A stretch of 38,092 bases of DNA, taken from positions 1-38,092 of the forward strand of contig OMWC01000033.1 of NCBI GenBank assembly GCA_900314655.1, read 5' to 3'. The notes below the pieces were generated by a model, which saw only the letters and a program-made list of their open reading frames with translations, had not been told where the DNA came from and ran no database searches. The position numbers were made by a program, and so were the translations under genes. Shown here piece after piece: positions 7,519 to 14,743 of this stretch; within the stretch, counting starts at the first letter, position 1, and each line of letters opens with the position of its first letter. This DNA is from an uncultured Prevotellaceae bacterium. GTDB taxonomy: Bacteria > Bacteroidota > Bacteroidia > Bacteroidales > Bacteroidaceae.

Positions 7519-9072
7519 ATGACAAACGGACTATTATTATGGGTTGACGACGAGATTGAACTGCTCAAGGCCCACATCCTTTTCCTCGAGAAGAAAGGCT
7601 ACGAAGTGGTTACCGTCAGCAACGGTAACGACGCCATCGAAGAATGTCGCCAGAAGACTTTCGACCTGATTCTCCTCGACGAGATGATGCCCGGTCTCAG
7701 CGGTCTCGAAACGCTCCAGTACATCAAGGAGATACAACCTGCCACTCCCGTGGTGATGTGCACCAAGAGCGAGGAAGAAAACATTATGGACCAAGCCATC
7801 GGTTCCAAGATTGCCGACTATCTCATCAAGCCCGTCAATCCCTCACAGATCCTGCTGACGCTGAAGAAGAACATCCATCAGCGGCAGATTGTCACCGAAG
7901 TCACCCAGACTGGCTACCAGCAGAACTTCGGGCAAATCTCCATGCAGATAGACAACTGCCAGACGCTACAAGACTGGATAGACGTCTATAAGCGCCTCGT
8001 CAGATGGGAATTGGAACTCAGCAACACCGACTCCTCCATGACCGAGATGCTCAGCATGCAGAAAGAGGAGGCCAACAACGGATTTGCCAAGTTTGTCAAG
8101 AAGAACTACCTCAACTTCATCGAGCAAGGCTCATCACGCGACATCACCCTCTCGCCCGACATCTTCAAGAAGCATATCTTCCCCCTGCTCAACGATGGGC
8201 AGAAAGTGTTCCTCATCGTGGTCGATAACTTCCGCTACGACCAGTGGCGCATGCTTGCCGAAGAGATTGGCGACCAGTTCGACATTGACGAACAGCTCTA
8301 CATGACCATCCTCCCCACCGCCACACAATACGCCCGCAACGCTATCTTCTCCGGACTGATGCCCAACAAGATTGCCGAGATGTTCCCCGAACTTTGGGTC
8401 GATGAAGACGAAGAGGAAGGCAAGAACCTCAACGAGGGCCCACTCATCCAGACCCAGATAGAGCGCTACCGCCGCAAGGACAAGTTCTCCTACCACAAGG
8501 TGAACGACTCTCAGGGAGCCGACCGTCTGCTGCAGCAGTTCAAGAACCTCTCGCAGAACGACCTCAACGTGGTGGTCATCAATTTCATCGATATGCTCTC
8601 CCACGCCCGCACCGAGTCGAAGATGGTGCGTGAACTGGCCAATAACGAAAGCGCCTACCGCAGCATCACCCTCTCGTGGTTCCGCCACACCGTGCTATCC
8701 GAGCTCTTCAAGCTCCTCTCCCAGAGCGACTACACCGTCGTGCTCACCACCGACCACGGCTCTATCCGCGCCAACCGCCCCGTGAAGATCATCGGCGACC
8801 GCAACACCAATACCAACCTGCGCTACAAATTGGGCAAGAACCTCAACTACAACCCCAAGGAAGTCTTTGAAATCAAAGACCCCCGCAAGGCCCATCTGCC
8901 CGCACCCAATATCAGCACGGCATACGTATTTGCCACAGGCGACTCATTCTTCGCCTACCCCAACAACTACAACTACTACGTGAGTTACTACAAAGACACC
9001 TTCCAGCACGGTGGCATATCCATGGAAGAAATGCTCGTGCCCCTCATCACCATGCGCGGCAGAAAAAAGTGA
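7519..9072 (+). CDS. porX: PorX: response regulator with PglZ phosphodiesterase domain
   Basis: A 517-residue protein with an N-terminal receiver domain (residues ~4-120) with acidic pair D10-D11, phospho-acceptor D54 in LILLDEMMPG, and the LIKPVNP lysine loop. A helical linker follows, then a PglZ domain of the alkaline phosphatase superfamily. Metal and catalytic motifs are visible in FLIVVDNFRYDQW, PTATQYARNAIFSGLMP (the likely nucleophile Thr), NFIDMLSHARTE and TTDHGSI. In Porphyromonas gingivalis PorX works with the kinase PorY to control type IX secretion genes and is known to cleave oligonucleotides. It is not a DNA-binding regulator of the usual kind, as no HTH is present. It sits between porW and tsaE. 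The stop codon lies at the first unit of a heptamer repeat. Confidence 0.93.
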   Translation: MTNGLLLWVDDEIELLKAHILFLEKKGYEVVTVSNGNDAIEECRQKTFDLILLDEMMPGLSGLETLQYIKEIQPATPVVMCTKSEEENIMDQAIGSKIADYLIKPVNPSQILLTLKKNIHQRQIVTEVTQTGYQQNFGQISMQIDNCQTLQDWIDVYKRLVRWELELSNTDSSMTEMLSMQKEEANNGFAKFVKKNYLNFIEQGSSRDITLSPDIFKKHIFPLLNDGQKVFLIVVDNFRYDQWRMLAEEIGDQFDIDEQLYMTILPTATQYARNAIFSGLMPNKIAEMFPELWVDEDEEEGKNLNEGPLIQTQIERYRRKDKFSYHKVNDSQGADRLLQQFKNLSQNDLNVVVINFIDMLSHARTESKMVRELANNESAYRSITLSWFRHTVLSELFKLLSQSDYTVVLTTDHGSIRANRPVKIIGDRNTNTNLRYKLGKNLNYNPKEVFEIKDPRKAHLPAPNISTAYVFATGDSFFAYPNNYNYYVSYYKDTFQHGGISMEEMLVPLITMRGRKK

Positions 9073-9106
9073 AAAGTGAAGAGTGAAGAGTGAAGAGTGA
9101 AGAATC
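9068..9106. repeat. Heptamer repeat (gagtgaa)n at the porX stop codon
   Basis: Roughly five units of gagtgaa run from the last codons of porX into the porX-tsaE spacer. The 33-bp stretch 9074-9106 is exactly the reverse complement of 9433-9465 inside tsaE. A shorter version lies at about 29352-29368. This is a short tandemly repeated sequence of the kind scattered through Bacteroidetes spacers. Confidence 0.85.
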
Positions 9107-9144
9107 TTGCGATTTAGAATTAAGCATAAAAGTATTAAAGACAA

Positions 9145-9657
9145 ATGGAAAAATCAATCAAAATAGCCAACCAGAACACCCTCCCCGCTGAAGGGGAAGG
9201 CGTAAGCCTTCGTGAGGCAGCCCGCCAGTTCATCACCGCTAACGGCCTCATGGAGAACAAAGGTCTCGTCATAGCCTTCTACGGCAAGATGGGAGCCGGT
9301 AAGACCACCTTCATCAAAGCCCTCTGCGAGGAGCTCGGCGTGGAAGACGTCATCACCTCCCCCACCTTCGCCATCGTCAATGAATACACCGTGGCAGCTG
9401 ATGGGCTTTCCCCTTCGGGTCACCAATCTAACGATTCTTCACTCTTCACTCTTCACTCTTCACTTATATATCATTTCGATTTCTACCGCATCAAGAAGCT
9501 TGAGGAAGTCTATGACATGGGCTACGAAGACTATTTCTACAGCGGCAACCTCTGCCTCATAGAATGGCCCGAGCTCATCGAAGAACTCCTGCCCGAGAAT
9601 GCTCTCCGCGTCACTATAGAGGAACAGCCCGACGGCACCCGCACCATCGCCTGGTGA
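9145..9657 (+). CDS. tsaE: TsaE, ATPase of tRNA threonylcarbamoyladenosine synthesis, with a repeat-derived insertion
   Basis: TsaE is the ATPase that drives the TsaB-TsaD complex placing t6A at position 37 of ANN-decoding tRNAs; cytoplasmic. Seen: Walker A GKMGAGKTT near residues 47-55, TSPTFAIVNEY near 71-81, YHFDFYR near 109-114, and LIEWPELI near 138-145. Compared with the E. coli arrangement, about 21 extra residues lie between NEYT and YHFD. They are rich in Ser, Leu, Thr and His and are encoded largely by the inverted copy of the porX-tsaE heptamer repeat (9433-9465). In this orientation the heptamer has no stop codon in any frame, so the insertion keeps the protein open. The last gene of the aroA run; a strong hairpin follows. 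A second, diverged copy of its last 20 codons lies at 11278-11337. Confidence 0.9.
   Translation: MEKSIKIANQNTLPAEGEGVSLREAARQFITANGLMENKGLVIAFYGKMGAGKTTFIKALCEELGVEDVITSPTFAIVNEYTVAADGLSPSGHQSNDSSLFTLHSSLIYHFDFYRIKKLEEVYDMGYEDYFYSGNLCLIEWPELIEELLPENALRVTIEEQPDGTRTIAW
9433..9465. repeat. Heptamer repeat inside tsaE, inverted copy of 9074-9106
   Basis: The 33 bases are a perfect reverse complement of the repeat beginning at the porX stop. They encode part of the extra loop in TsaE. The two copies flank the tsaE start codon and Walker A region, so they could pair in the transcript or recombine. Confidence 0.85.
9598..9657 (+). repeat. tsaE 3' end, copy 1 of an imperfect 60-bp direct repeat
   Basis: The last 19 codons plus stop of tsaE match 11278-11337 at about 54 of 60 positions. 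Five differences are synonymous third-position changes; one changes Thr to Ser. The spacing is 1680 bp. The intervening DNA holds the SUFU-domain gene and a lipoprotein gene. Confidence 0.85.
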
Positions 9658-9668
9658 CCATCATTCTA

Positions 9669-9702
9669 ATGCTCACAGAGGGGGCTATCCCCCTGTGAGC
9701 AT
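9669..9702 (+). terminator. Terminator after tsaE
   Basis: A hairpin with arms atgctcacag-ggggg and ccccctgtgagcat, broken by one bulged A, lies 11 nt after the tsaE stop. It should end the aroA-porW-porX-tsaE transcript, and separates it from the oppositely oriented SUFU gene. Its symmetry would allow it to act in both directions. Confidence 0.75.
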
Positions 9703-9706
9703 CTCT

Positions 9707-10456
9707 TCACTTACCGTAGTTTTTACGGTTGATATTGATGAGTGGGAATAAATCATCGTCATCTATCCTGTCCATCAGCTCTTCGAAGGAATGATTCATC
9801 TTAAACGTAAGTTCCTCCTGATACAACGGATAAATTTGGAAGAAAGCCACCTTCTTGCCAAAGAAACCGAATCTAAGGGGCTTCACCAACTGGCCGTCCT
9901 TTCCTACGGAGGGAACCAGTGTGCAGGAGTTGAATTCCGTGTTTTCCGCAACGGGGCTTTCGTCTTCTGTCAGATTAACCGTATGGCGGAGGCCAAGCCA
10001 GTCGTCCGACCAAATGGGTAGCCGTGCGACGGTTTTCAACATTCTGAGGGGCCAGTAGTCTTCCTCCTTGTCAGATTCCAAGTTCCAGTCCTTTGGCAAG
10101 AAAACAACATATTCCGCCCTATCGTTTACATCCGACTTCAATTCTTTGGGAACATTCATCTTGTAGGCTCCGGCTCCCATCGTAACGAGTTTGTAATAGG
10201 GCTGTTCATCAGTAGGAGGCACAATAACGATGTCGCAATGGATGTCTGGCGACACCATTTCGTGGGCCACTAATTCAAAATCTCCATATTGTTGTGTAAT
10301 GTAGTCGGAGATCTTCTCCATTTCCTTTTCCGTGTAAAGATACTGCGGAATGTTCTCGTCGCATTTTTCTTCCATAGGTTTTGTCGTTAAAGCGAGGACC
10401 AGTATGGCCAACGCAGTTAATAATGCAGCAAAGATCAAAACTCTCTTACAATTCAT
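9707..10456 (-). CDS. Membrane-anchored or exported SUFU-domain protein
   Basis: A 249-residue protein with an N-terminal hydrophobic segment (residues ~5-25) followed by a SUFU (suppressor of fused, PF05076) domain. Supporting stretches are HEMVSPDIHCDIVIVPPT, KLVTMGAGAYKMNVP, AEYVVFLPKDW, YWPLRMLKTVARLPIW, GLRHTVNL and FFQIYPLYQEEL. Bacterial SUFU proteins have been proposed as immunity proteins in polymorphic toxin systems; that role is established only for the family in general. No toxin gene is next to it here. The signal or anchor segment is unusual for an immunity protein and would place it in the periplasm or membrane. It lies in a 1.68-kb segment bracketed by tsaE 3'-end copies. Its 3' end nearly abuts the tsaE terminator. 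Confidence 0.7.
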   Translation of the reverse strand: MNCKRVLIFAALLTALAILVLALTTKPMEEKCDENIPQYLYTEKEMEKISDYITQQYGDFELVAHEMVSPDIHCDIVIVPPTDEQPYYKLVTMGAGAYKMNVPKELKSDVNDRAEYVVFLPKDWNLESDKEEDYWPLRMLKTVARLPIWSDDWLGLRHTVNLTEDESPVAENTEFNSCTLVPSVGKDGQLVKPLRFGFFGKKVAFFQIYPLYQEELTFKMNHSFEELMDRIDDDDLFPLININRKNYGK

Positions 10457-10569
10457 GAGCAGGCAACTCCGTACATTTGGGGATGACTCCGAAAGAGGCT
10501 CCGCTGTTGATTGTTCTTTTCAAGCTGTTGCTCCATAGACTCTCGTTTAATCTCACTACTGAAGGCAAA

Positions 10570-10636
10570 AGTACAAACATATTTTCAATCGGCCAAATAT
10601 TTCATACTATAAATGTTCTGAGAACTGAATGATGAT
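10570..10636. repeat. 67-bp dispersed repeat, copy 1
   Basis: Matches 15258-15324 at 63 of 67 positions, in the same orientation. It contains TATGTTTG (minus strand, 10574-10581), a good -7 box, and lies about 115 bp upstream of the SUFU gene start. It may therefore carry that gene's promoter. The second copy has no gene in the equivalent place. Confidence 0.75.
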
Positions 10637-10652
10637 CCTTTAGGTAAATGAA

Positions 10653-10679
10653 AAAGTGAACGGGGGCCCCGTTCACTTT
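10653..10679 (-). terminator. Perfect-palindrome terminator after the small lipoprotein gene
   Basis: Arms of 13 bp (aaagtgaacgggg and its exact complement) around a single G, followed on the minus strand by a run of T. It lies 35 nt after the stop of the minus-strand lipoprotein gene at 10714 and would separate it from the SUFU gene downstream. Confidence 0.8.
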
Positions 10680-10713
10680 GTACATGGAATCAAAATCGCC
10701 CCCGCGACCAAGG

Positions 10714-11055
10714 TCAACAGGGTTCAATTTCACAAAAATATGTCAGAACCCAAGCCCCCTCCGGATGAGCAGTAATGCCACCATGATTTTTTTTAATGCG
10801 GATAGAGATCTTATCACCGATCTTAACGTTCTTTCGATTTATATTGCTTAAATCAAACGTAATTTCATCGTTCACTTTTGGGTTTTCCGCACCTGTAGGA
10901 ATACGAGTGACTACACCAGTAGCACCGCCGTCTGATATCGATATAATAGAGATCTCGTAGCAGTGATCCAATACATCACTATCATTGGAGCATCCCCCCC
11001 AAATCACGGCAAGCAAAATCACAATTATGCCTAAAACTGTTTTCCTTTTAACCAT
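10714..11055 (-). CDS. Small predicted lipoprotein, function unknown
   Basis: A 113-residue protein beginning MVKRKTVLGIIVILLAVIWGGC, a lipoprotein signal with the lipid-bearing Cys at residue 22. The mature part is about 90 residues with alternating beta-like stretches (YEISIISISDGGATGVVTRI, KIGDKISIRIK) and two further Cys (32 and ~113). This could be a small beta-barrel (OB-like) fold. I do not recognise a family. A TATATTTG box lies on the minus strand at 11081-11088, 26 bp upstream. It has its own terminator and shares the tsaE-tail-bracketed segment with the SUFU gene. Confidence 0.65.
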   Translation of the reverse strand: MVKRKTVLGIIVILLAVIWGGCSNDSDVLDHCYEISIISISDGGATGVVTRIPTGAENPKVNDEITFDLSNINRKNVKIGDKISIRIKKNHGGITAHPEGAWVLTYFCEIEPC

Positions 11056-11190
11056 GTCCTTTTATGCTTTATTCTATTTACAAATATACACATGAATTGA
11101 TTCTTCTACTTATAAACACGTAAGGGACGAAAATACTGTATGCAAAGCAAGATATTTAACAAACTTTTACCAAGTAATATTAATAAACAT

Positions 11191-11259
11191 CTATTCTTCG
11201 TCTAAAGAATCAAAGAAGGTGTCGCTGTATTCACTGTTGGGATTAGTTGGCAGGCACAT
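11191..11259 (-). pseudogene. Possible C-terminal gene remnant
   Basis: On the minus strand a short frame reads MCLPTNPNSEYSDTFF and ends SLDEE then stop at 11191. The acidic ending looks like a real protein C-terminus, but no upstream part is present: an in-frame stop lies just before it. It sits right beside the duplicated tsaE tail, at a recombination junction. The family is not recognisable. Confidence 0.25.
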
Positions 11260-11277
11260 TAAGAACAGCTAAATCCA

Positions 11278-11337
11278 AATGCCCTCCGCGTCACCATCGA
11301 GGAACAGCCCGACGGCTCCCGCACCATTGCCTGGTGA
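11278..11337 (+). pseudogene. Orphan copy of the tsaE 3' end
   Basis: Encodes NALRVTIEEQPDGSRTIAW and a stop, matching the last 19 residues of TsaE with one Thr-to-Ser change and mostly synonymous differences. No start or upstream coding sequence accompanies it. The 13 bp ttaccgtagtttt follow at 11340-11352 and also occur at 9711-9723, where they are the antisense of the SUFU gene's last codons. The spread of synonymous differences says this copy came from another lineage's tsaE rather than from a recent local duplication. Confidence 0.8.
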
Positions 11338-11364
11338 CATTACCGTAGTTTTCATTATTAATTC

Positions 11365-11433
11365 AACACAAAGACACAAAGTCACAAAGATTCCGTTTTT
11401 CTTTAATACTTTGGGCTTTCGTGTCTTTGTGTT
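11365..11433. repeat. Octamer repeat and hairpin (acacaaag)
   Basis: Three tandem octamers of the acacaaag type run from 11366 to 11389. The stretch aacacaaagacacaaag (11365-11381) pairs with ctttcgtgtctttgtgtt (11416-11433) with one bulge and a 34-nt loop. It is a spacer repeat and could also act as a weak terminator. Confidence 0.6.
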
Positions 11434-11458
11434 CACTTACTCAAGGCTCATATTTTAG

Positions 11459-11483
11459 GGTGTAATCCTGTAATCTTGTAATC
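11459..11483. repeat. 25-bp (gattacag)-type repeat, copy 1
   Basis: Built from tandem tgtaatcc octamers. It is the exact reverse complement of 14935-14959 and differs by one base from 15213-15237. The first two copies bracket a 3.5-kb accessory segment carrying the TonB-C, CoiA-like and dinD genes. Confidence 0.75.
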
Positions 11484-11538
11484 GCTTGCTGTCCTCTGAC
11501 CCATTCAGCAGAACCCCAGCACGTTTTTTAAGAAGAAA

Positions 11539-11570
11539 TTTGCGGAATTGATTATTTATCCTTATTTTTG
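11539..11570 (+). promoter_or_regulatory. Predicted promoter of the TonB-C protein gene
   Basis: TTTG (11539-11542), 20 bp, then TATTTTTG (11563-11570): a full match to the Bacteroidetes -33/-7 pattern. Transcription should start near 11577, upstream of both possible start codons (11594 and 11633). Confidence 0.65.
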
Positions 11571-11593
11571 CAACGGAATTAATACTTCTCATT

Positions 11594-12379
11594 ATGGCTA
11601 CACTAACAATGCGTAAACCTTGGGCGTTTGATATGAAACATTTATTGTTACTATTGTTGATGATTCCTACGGCTGTATTCAGCCAGAAGGTATCCAAAAC
11701 AATTTCTCTTGATGGTGGAAAGATAATCATTTTCGAACAACCCAGTGAAGTGATGGATGCCCGGTTATACAAAGTTGAGAAAGCACTGGTATGCGGTGTT
11801 GCATTAGCCCGGGGGGCAAATTATGAATATGATCTATATAATGGGCTCCAGACTATTCTCTATGAAGAAGGCAAATATTTCTATGATGGGGAAATAGTCA
11901 GAACTCCAGAAGGAAAAGAACCTAGGCTTATTGGCGTCGTAAAGTACGAAGAAGGAACTATCCCCGTCACTTTCCCTTGTGTGGCTTTCGCGGACAAGCA
12001 AAAATCCGAATCAACACAAATATCCAAGTCAAAGGAGAGCATTCCAACGGATCCAGGTGATACGAAGATATACGAACTTGTGGATGAGATGCCTTCATTC
12101 CCTGGTGGTATGGGTGCTCTGATGTCATGGCTCGGTCAGAATATTAAGTATCCTGTGATTGCCGCAGGAAATGGTGTTCAGGGTCGTGTTATCGTTCAGT
12201 TCGTGGTTGAGAAGGACGGTTCGATCACTGACGTGAAGGTGGCTCAATCTATTGACCCCTCACTCGATAAGGAAGCTGCACGCGTGGTGAATAGCATGCC
12301 ACGTTGGGTTCCAGGTAAGCACAATGGTTTAGCCGTACGTGTGAAGTACACTGTGCCAGTAACATTTAAACTTCAGTAA
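11594..12379 (+). CDS. Exported protein with a TonB C-terminal domain
   Basis: A 261-residue protein. The ATG at 11633 (residue 14) begins a clean signal peptide, KHLLLLLLMIPTAVFSQ, and is the more likely start. The middle part (residues ~30-150) is not recognised. The last ~95 residues form a TonB C-terminal domain: EMPSFPGGMGALMSWLGQNI, YPVIAAGNGVQGRVIVQFVV, VVNSMPRWVPGKHNGLAVRVKY. TonB-C domains normally contact TonB-dependent receptors, but this one has no N-terminal membrane anchor with a Pro-rich linker. It is probably a periplasmic TonB-like protein rather than the energy transducer itself. Bacteroidetes carry many such free-standing copies. It stands alone with its own promoter. Confidence 0.75.
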   Translation: MATLTMRKPWAFDMKHLLLLLLMIPTAVFSQKVSKTISLDGGKIIIFEQPSEVMDARLYKVEKALVCGVALARGANYEYDLYNGLQTILYEEGKYFYDGEIVRTPEGKEPRLIGVVKYEEGTIPVTFPCVAFADKQKSESTQISKSKESIPTDPGDTKIYELVDEMPSFPGGMGALMSWLGQNIKYPVIAAGNGVQGRVIVQFVVEKDGSITDVKVAQSIDPSLDKEAARVVNSMPRWVPGKHNGLAVRVKYTVPVTFKLQ

Positions 12380-12470
12380 TTGAAGGGAAAAGAATGGCCT
12401 CCAGAATGGACAGAGAATCGCGTTCATAAAAAGGAAACGTTTAGTAATAACATAATAAGCTGATTATTCT

Positions 12471-12478
12471 TATCTTTG
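12471..12478 (+). promoter_or_regulatory. Predicted -7 box of the CoiA-like gene
   Basis: TATCTTTG ends 7 bp before the ATG at 12486, so the mRNA would be almost leaderless. No good -33 TTTG is seen at 19-21 bp. Confidence 0.45.
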
Positions 12479-12485
12479 CAGCATA

Positions 12486-13595
12486 ATGGAAAAGGCTTCT
12501 ACGAAAAGAATCAAGTATAGTTATAGCCTCAATGAGAACAATGAGCTTGTTCATATTAGTAGTGTGACTAAAGAAAACAGACATAGTCATACTTATATAT
12601 GTTTGGAATGCGGACAAAAATTGGTGGCCAGGATTGGTGATTATAAGGTCAAACACTTCGCCCATGCACCTAATACTGTATGCGATGGAGAATCATACCT
12701 ACATAAATTGGCTAAGCGCAGAATCCTCGAGCATTTCATGTCTGCTGATACTTTTCCTCTTACTTTTGTACGTAATGTTCCTTGCAAAGAAGCCAAAGAA
12801 TGCAAATTCCATCAAGAAGACAATTGTGCTACAGCGGACGTCCGTATCCGGAGCAATCTAAGAAAATGGGAAGGAAAGGTGGTCTATGATACATGTAAGG
12901 AAGAGGTAACTATCGAAAATTTCCGTCCTGATTTGCTGCTGAGTTGTAAGGATTATCCTGACAAACCACCTGTTTTCATTGAAGTCTTTGTGACGCATGA
13001 ATCAGAGTATCTGAAATTGTGCTCTAAATACAGGATAATTGAAACCACAAAGATAACGAGTGAGGCAGATATAGATGATATCATCGAAAGAGGTTTCGTT
13101 GAAGGTGAAAACTGTCAAACCTATAATTTTCGACTGAAGTTACCTGTCATCAAATCGAACGGCATCCCCATAGATAGGTTTGTACTTTTCAAAAGTGGAG
13201 CTTGTATGATGCATAAAGCATATGAATATAGTGTCACGTGCGAAAATCTAAACCAAAAAGTACATTCAAATTCTATTAAAGAATTGAATATGGTGGCTAG
13301 TATAGATGTTTGGGGCGATAATGAATCAGAAAACAAACTTGACTCATACCAAACTGGTTTGGTATATTTGAGGAAGAAAGGGCTGCAATTTAGAAATTGT
13401 ATTCTATGTAGGTTTTATAAACTCACTTATACTGGTGACGATCACATTTGCATATTGTACAAAACACTTGGAGCATCAACGAAGCGCCCCCAGCAGTCTC
13501 AGGCCTCCAATTGCCCACGTTATGAAGAAAATCCAGAGTTGATGAATCATCCTCTTACGGAATTGGAGAAAGACATCACTGAAGTACCAGGTTAA
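12486..13595 (+). CDS. CoiA-like protein with zinc-finger N-terminus and degenerate nuclease core
   Basis: A 369-residue protein. The N-terminus has C39-x2-C42, then GDYKVKHFAH (H57, H60) and C66, followed by GESYLHKLAK. This matches the start of CoiA-like competence proteins, which join a zinc finger to a PD-(D/E)xK nuclease fold. The nuclease core would be RPDLLL (D149) and FIEVFVTHE (E166). The position usually filled by K or Q after the Glu is F168, so catalysis is doubtful. A C-terminal cluster CILC, HIC and NCPRYEE suggests a second metal site. In Bacteroidetes such genes occur mostly in accessory regions; the role here, whether defence, DNA uptake or other, is not known. AT-rich codon use sets it apart from the aroA run. 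Confidence 0.6.
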   Translation: MEKASTKRIKYSYSLNENNELVHISSVTKENRHSHTYICLECGQKLVARIGDYKVKHFAHAPNTVCDGESYLHKLAKRRILEHFMSADTFPLTFVRNVPCKEAKECKFHQEDNCATADVRIRSNLRKWEGKVVYDTCKEEVTIENFRPDLLLSCKDYPDKPPVFIEVFVTHESEYLKLCSKYRIIETTKITSEADIDDIIERGFVEGENCQTYNFRLKLPVIKSNGIPIDRFVLFKSGACMMHKAYEYSVTCENLNQKVHSNSIKELNMVASIDVWGDNESENKLDSYQTGLVYLRKKGLQFRNCILCRFYKLTYTGDDHICILYKTLGASTKRPQQSQASNCPRYEENPELMNHPLTELEKDITEVPG

Positions 13596-13636
13596 TTGTG
13601 TCTAATTTGCCTTTTAAATGAACAAGGAACTCCTGT

Positions 13637-13738
13637 TTACATCGGCTTCTTGTGCAAGTAGAATACCACGTTGTAGTTCTTGCCGTCGGCTGCAGTAGTC
13701 AAATATTGTTTGATAACTGAAATCTTTTCTAATCCGCT
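13637..13738 (-). pseudogene. Decayed 3' end of an unidentified gene
   Basis: The minus strand reads a convincing C-terminus of 33 codons (ending ADGKNYNVVFYLHKKPM, stop at 13637-13639), with an in-frame stop immediately upstream. No full gene can be built through the 110 bp before dinD. A copy of the dinD promoter element lies at 13821-13846, aimed at this remnant. It may be what is left of a gene displaced when dinD arrived. Confidence 0.4.
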
Positions 13739-13820
13739 TTATTTCAGTATGTTAGCGATACAATAACTAATCAATTGTTTTGAGGTGCCAATTGGGCATC
13801 TCATAATTTCATTATGAAAA

Positions 13821-13846
13821 TAGCAATTAGAATCGAGAATTGCAAG
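13821..13846. repeat. 26-bp direct repeat, copy 1 (downstream of dinD)
   Basis: Identical at all 26 positions to 14719-14744 and in the same orientation, 898 bp apart. It lies 5 bp from the dinD stop codon. It contains the dyad gcaatt-N9-aattgc. Confidence 0.9.
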
Positions 13847-13851
13847 TCCTT

Positions 13852-14682
13852 CTATTTCTTTTTCTTCCCCAGCATCTTTTTCTCCTCGCTTGCCAGTCGG
13901 CGTTCCACCTTTTTCACATCCTCGGCGGCAGGGAGGTTTTCGGGCACGATGCCGCGCTCGGTCAGCATTTTGCGCACAGCAGCGTTGTTGTCGATATGTT
14001 CCTTGGCGATGGAAGCCTCTCCATGAAGGTCTTTTGTCTGCACATTCACACTGGTCATCTCGGCAGCAAAATCCTTGGCCTTGATGCTGATGGTGGGGAG
14101 GAAATCGGCCAGTGGGCGACTCTGGGGCATCCCCAGCCTCCGCTTCATCATGTTGGTGCTAAGACGGAAGAGGGCCTGGTCACCCTTAGAGCGAATGACG
14201 GCAAAAGTCTGGTCATTAACCCCACGTTCGTAAAGGATACCCGAAAGTTTCTTTTCCGTCTCTTGCAATTTGGCACGAGCCTTCACACGCTCCACTTCCA
14301 GAAGGCGTTTTTCAACAAGTTCCGCACGGCGAGTCTGCACGGCAAAGTAGGTTTGTGCAAAGGCAATCTGAGGTTTACGAGGGTCACCGTTCTGCGCCAC
14401 AAGATAGCAGGCATAACGGGTAAGCAAGATATCGTCAATTTCGCGCAATGCTCCGCTTCCCAACTCGACCTTTTTATTGACGTCAATAAAATGGTCTGAG
14501 AGCGTATGGCCTACGTTCACACAGGCATTCTTGGCTTTATTGATGACATTGGTAAAGTTCTGCCAAAGCTTATAACCGAGCAGTAATTGGAGATCTCTTG
14601 CACTCCAGCATTCGGTCGCACCAATCATACATGCTGCTTCTTCAAAATTATTGAACAGGGTTAATATCTCTTCTTTTTTCAT
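13852..14682 (-). CDS. dinD: DNA-damage-inducible protein D (DinD)
   Basis: Resembles DinD, an SOS-induced protein that in E. coli interferes with RecA filaments. Seen: a BRO-N-like first half with [52 protein letters not shown] and [14 protein letters not shown] charged helical region follows, and a Lys-rich end. The ATG at 14682 (276 residues) is preferred. An ATG 42 nt further upstream falls in front of the likely transcription start, since the -7 box TAACTTTG lies at 14713-14720. Exact 26-bp repeats sit 5 bp after the stop and across the promoter, so the gene looks like a cassette. DinD proteins are often carried on mobile DNA and this copy sits in the repeat-rich accessory stretch. Confidence 0.88.
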   Translation of the reverse strand: MKKEEILTLFNNFEEAACMIGATECWSARDLQLLLGYKLWQNFTNVINKAKNACVNVGHTLSDHFIDVNKKVELGSGALREIDDILLTRYACYLVAQNGDPRKPQIAFAQTYFAVQTRRAELVEKRLLEVERVKARAKLQETEKKLSGILYERGVNDQTFAVIRSKGDQALFRLSTNMMKRRLGMPQSRPLADFLPTISIKAKDFAAEMTSVNVQTKDLHGEASIAKEHIDNNAAVRKMLTERGIVPENLPAAEDVKKVERRLASEEKKMLGKKKK

Positions 14683-14712
14683 TGTCAGTGAATCGTTTTG
14701 TTTTATTTTCTG

Positions 14713-14743
14713 CAAAGTTAGCAATTAGAATCGAGAATTGCAA
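14713..14743 (-). promoter_or_regulatory. Predicted dinD promoter with internal dyad
   Basis: On the minus strand TTGC (14740-14743), 19 bp, then TAACTTTG (14713-14720). The spacer holds the dyad gcaatt-N9-aattgc, a plausible operator placed where a repressor would block polymerase. The element is almost wholly inside the 26-bp repeat that is repeated downstream of the gene. Confidence 0.55.

Noticed and set aside
7519..9072. PorX as an ordinary DNA-binding response regulator
   Set aside because: The output half is a PglZ phosphatase-fold domain; no helix-turn-helix is seen.
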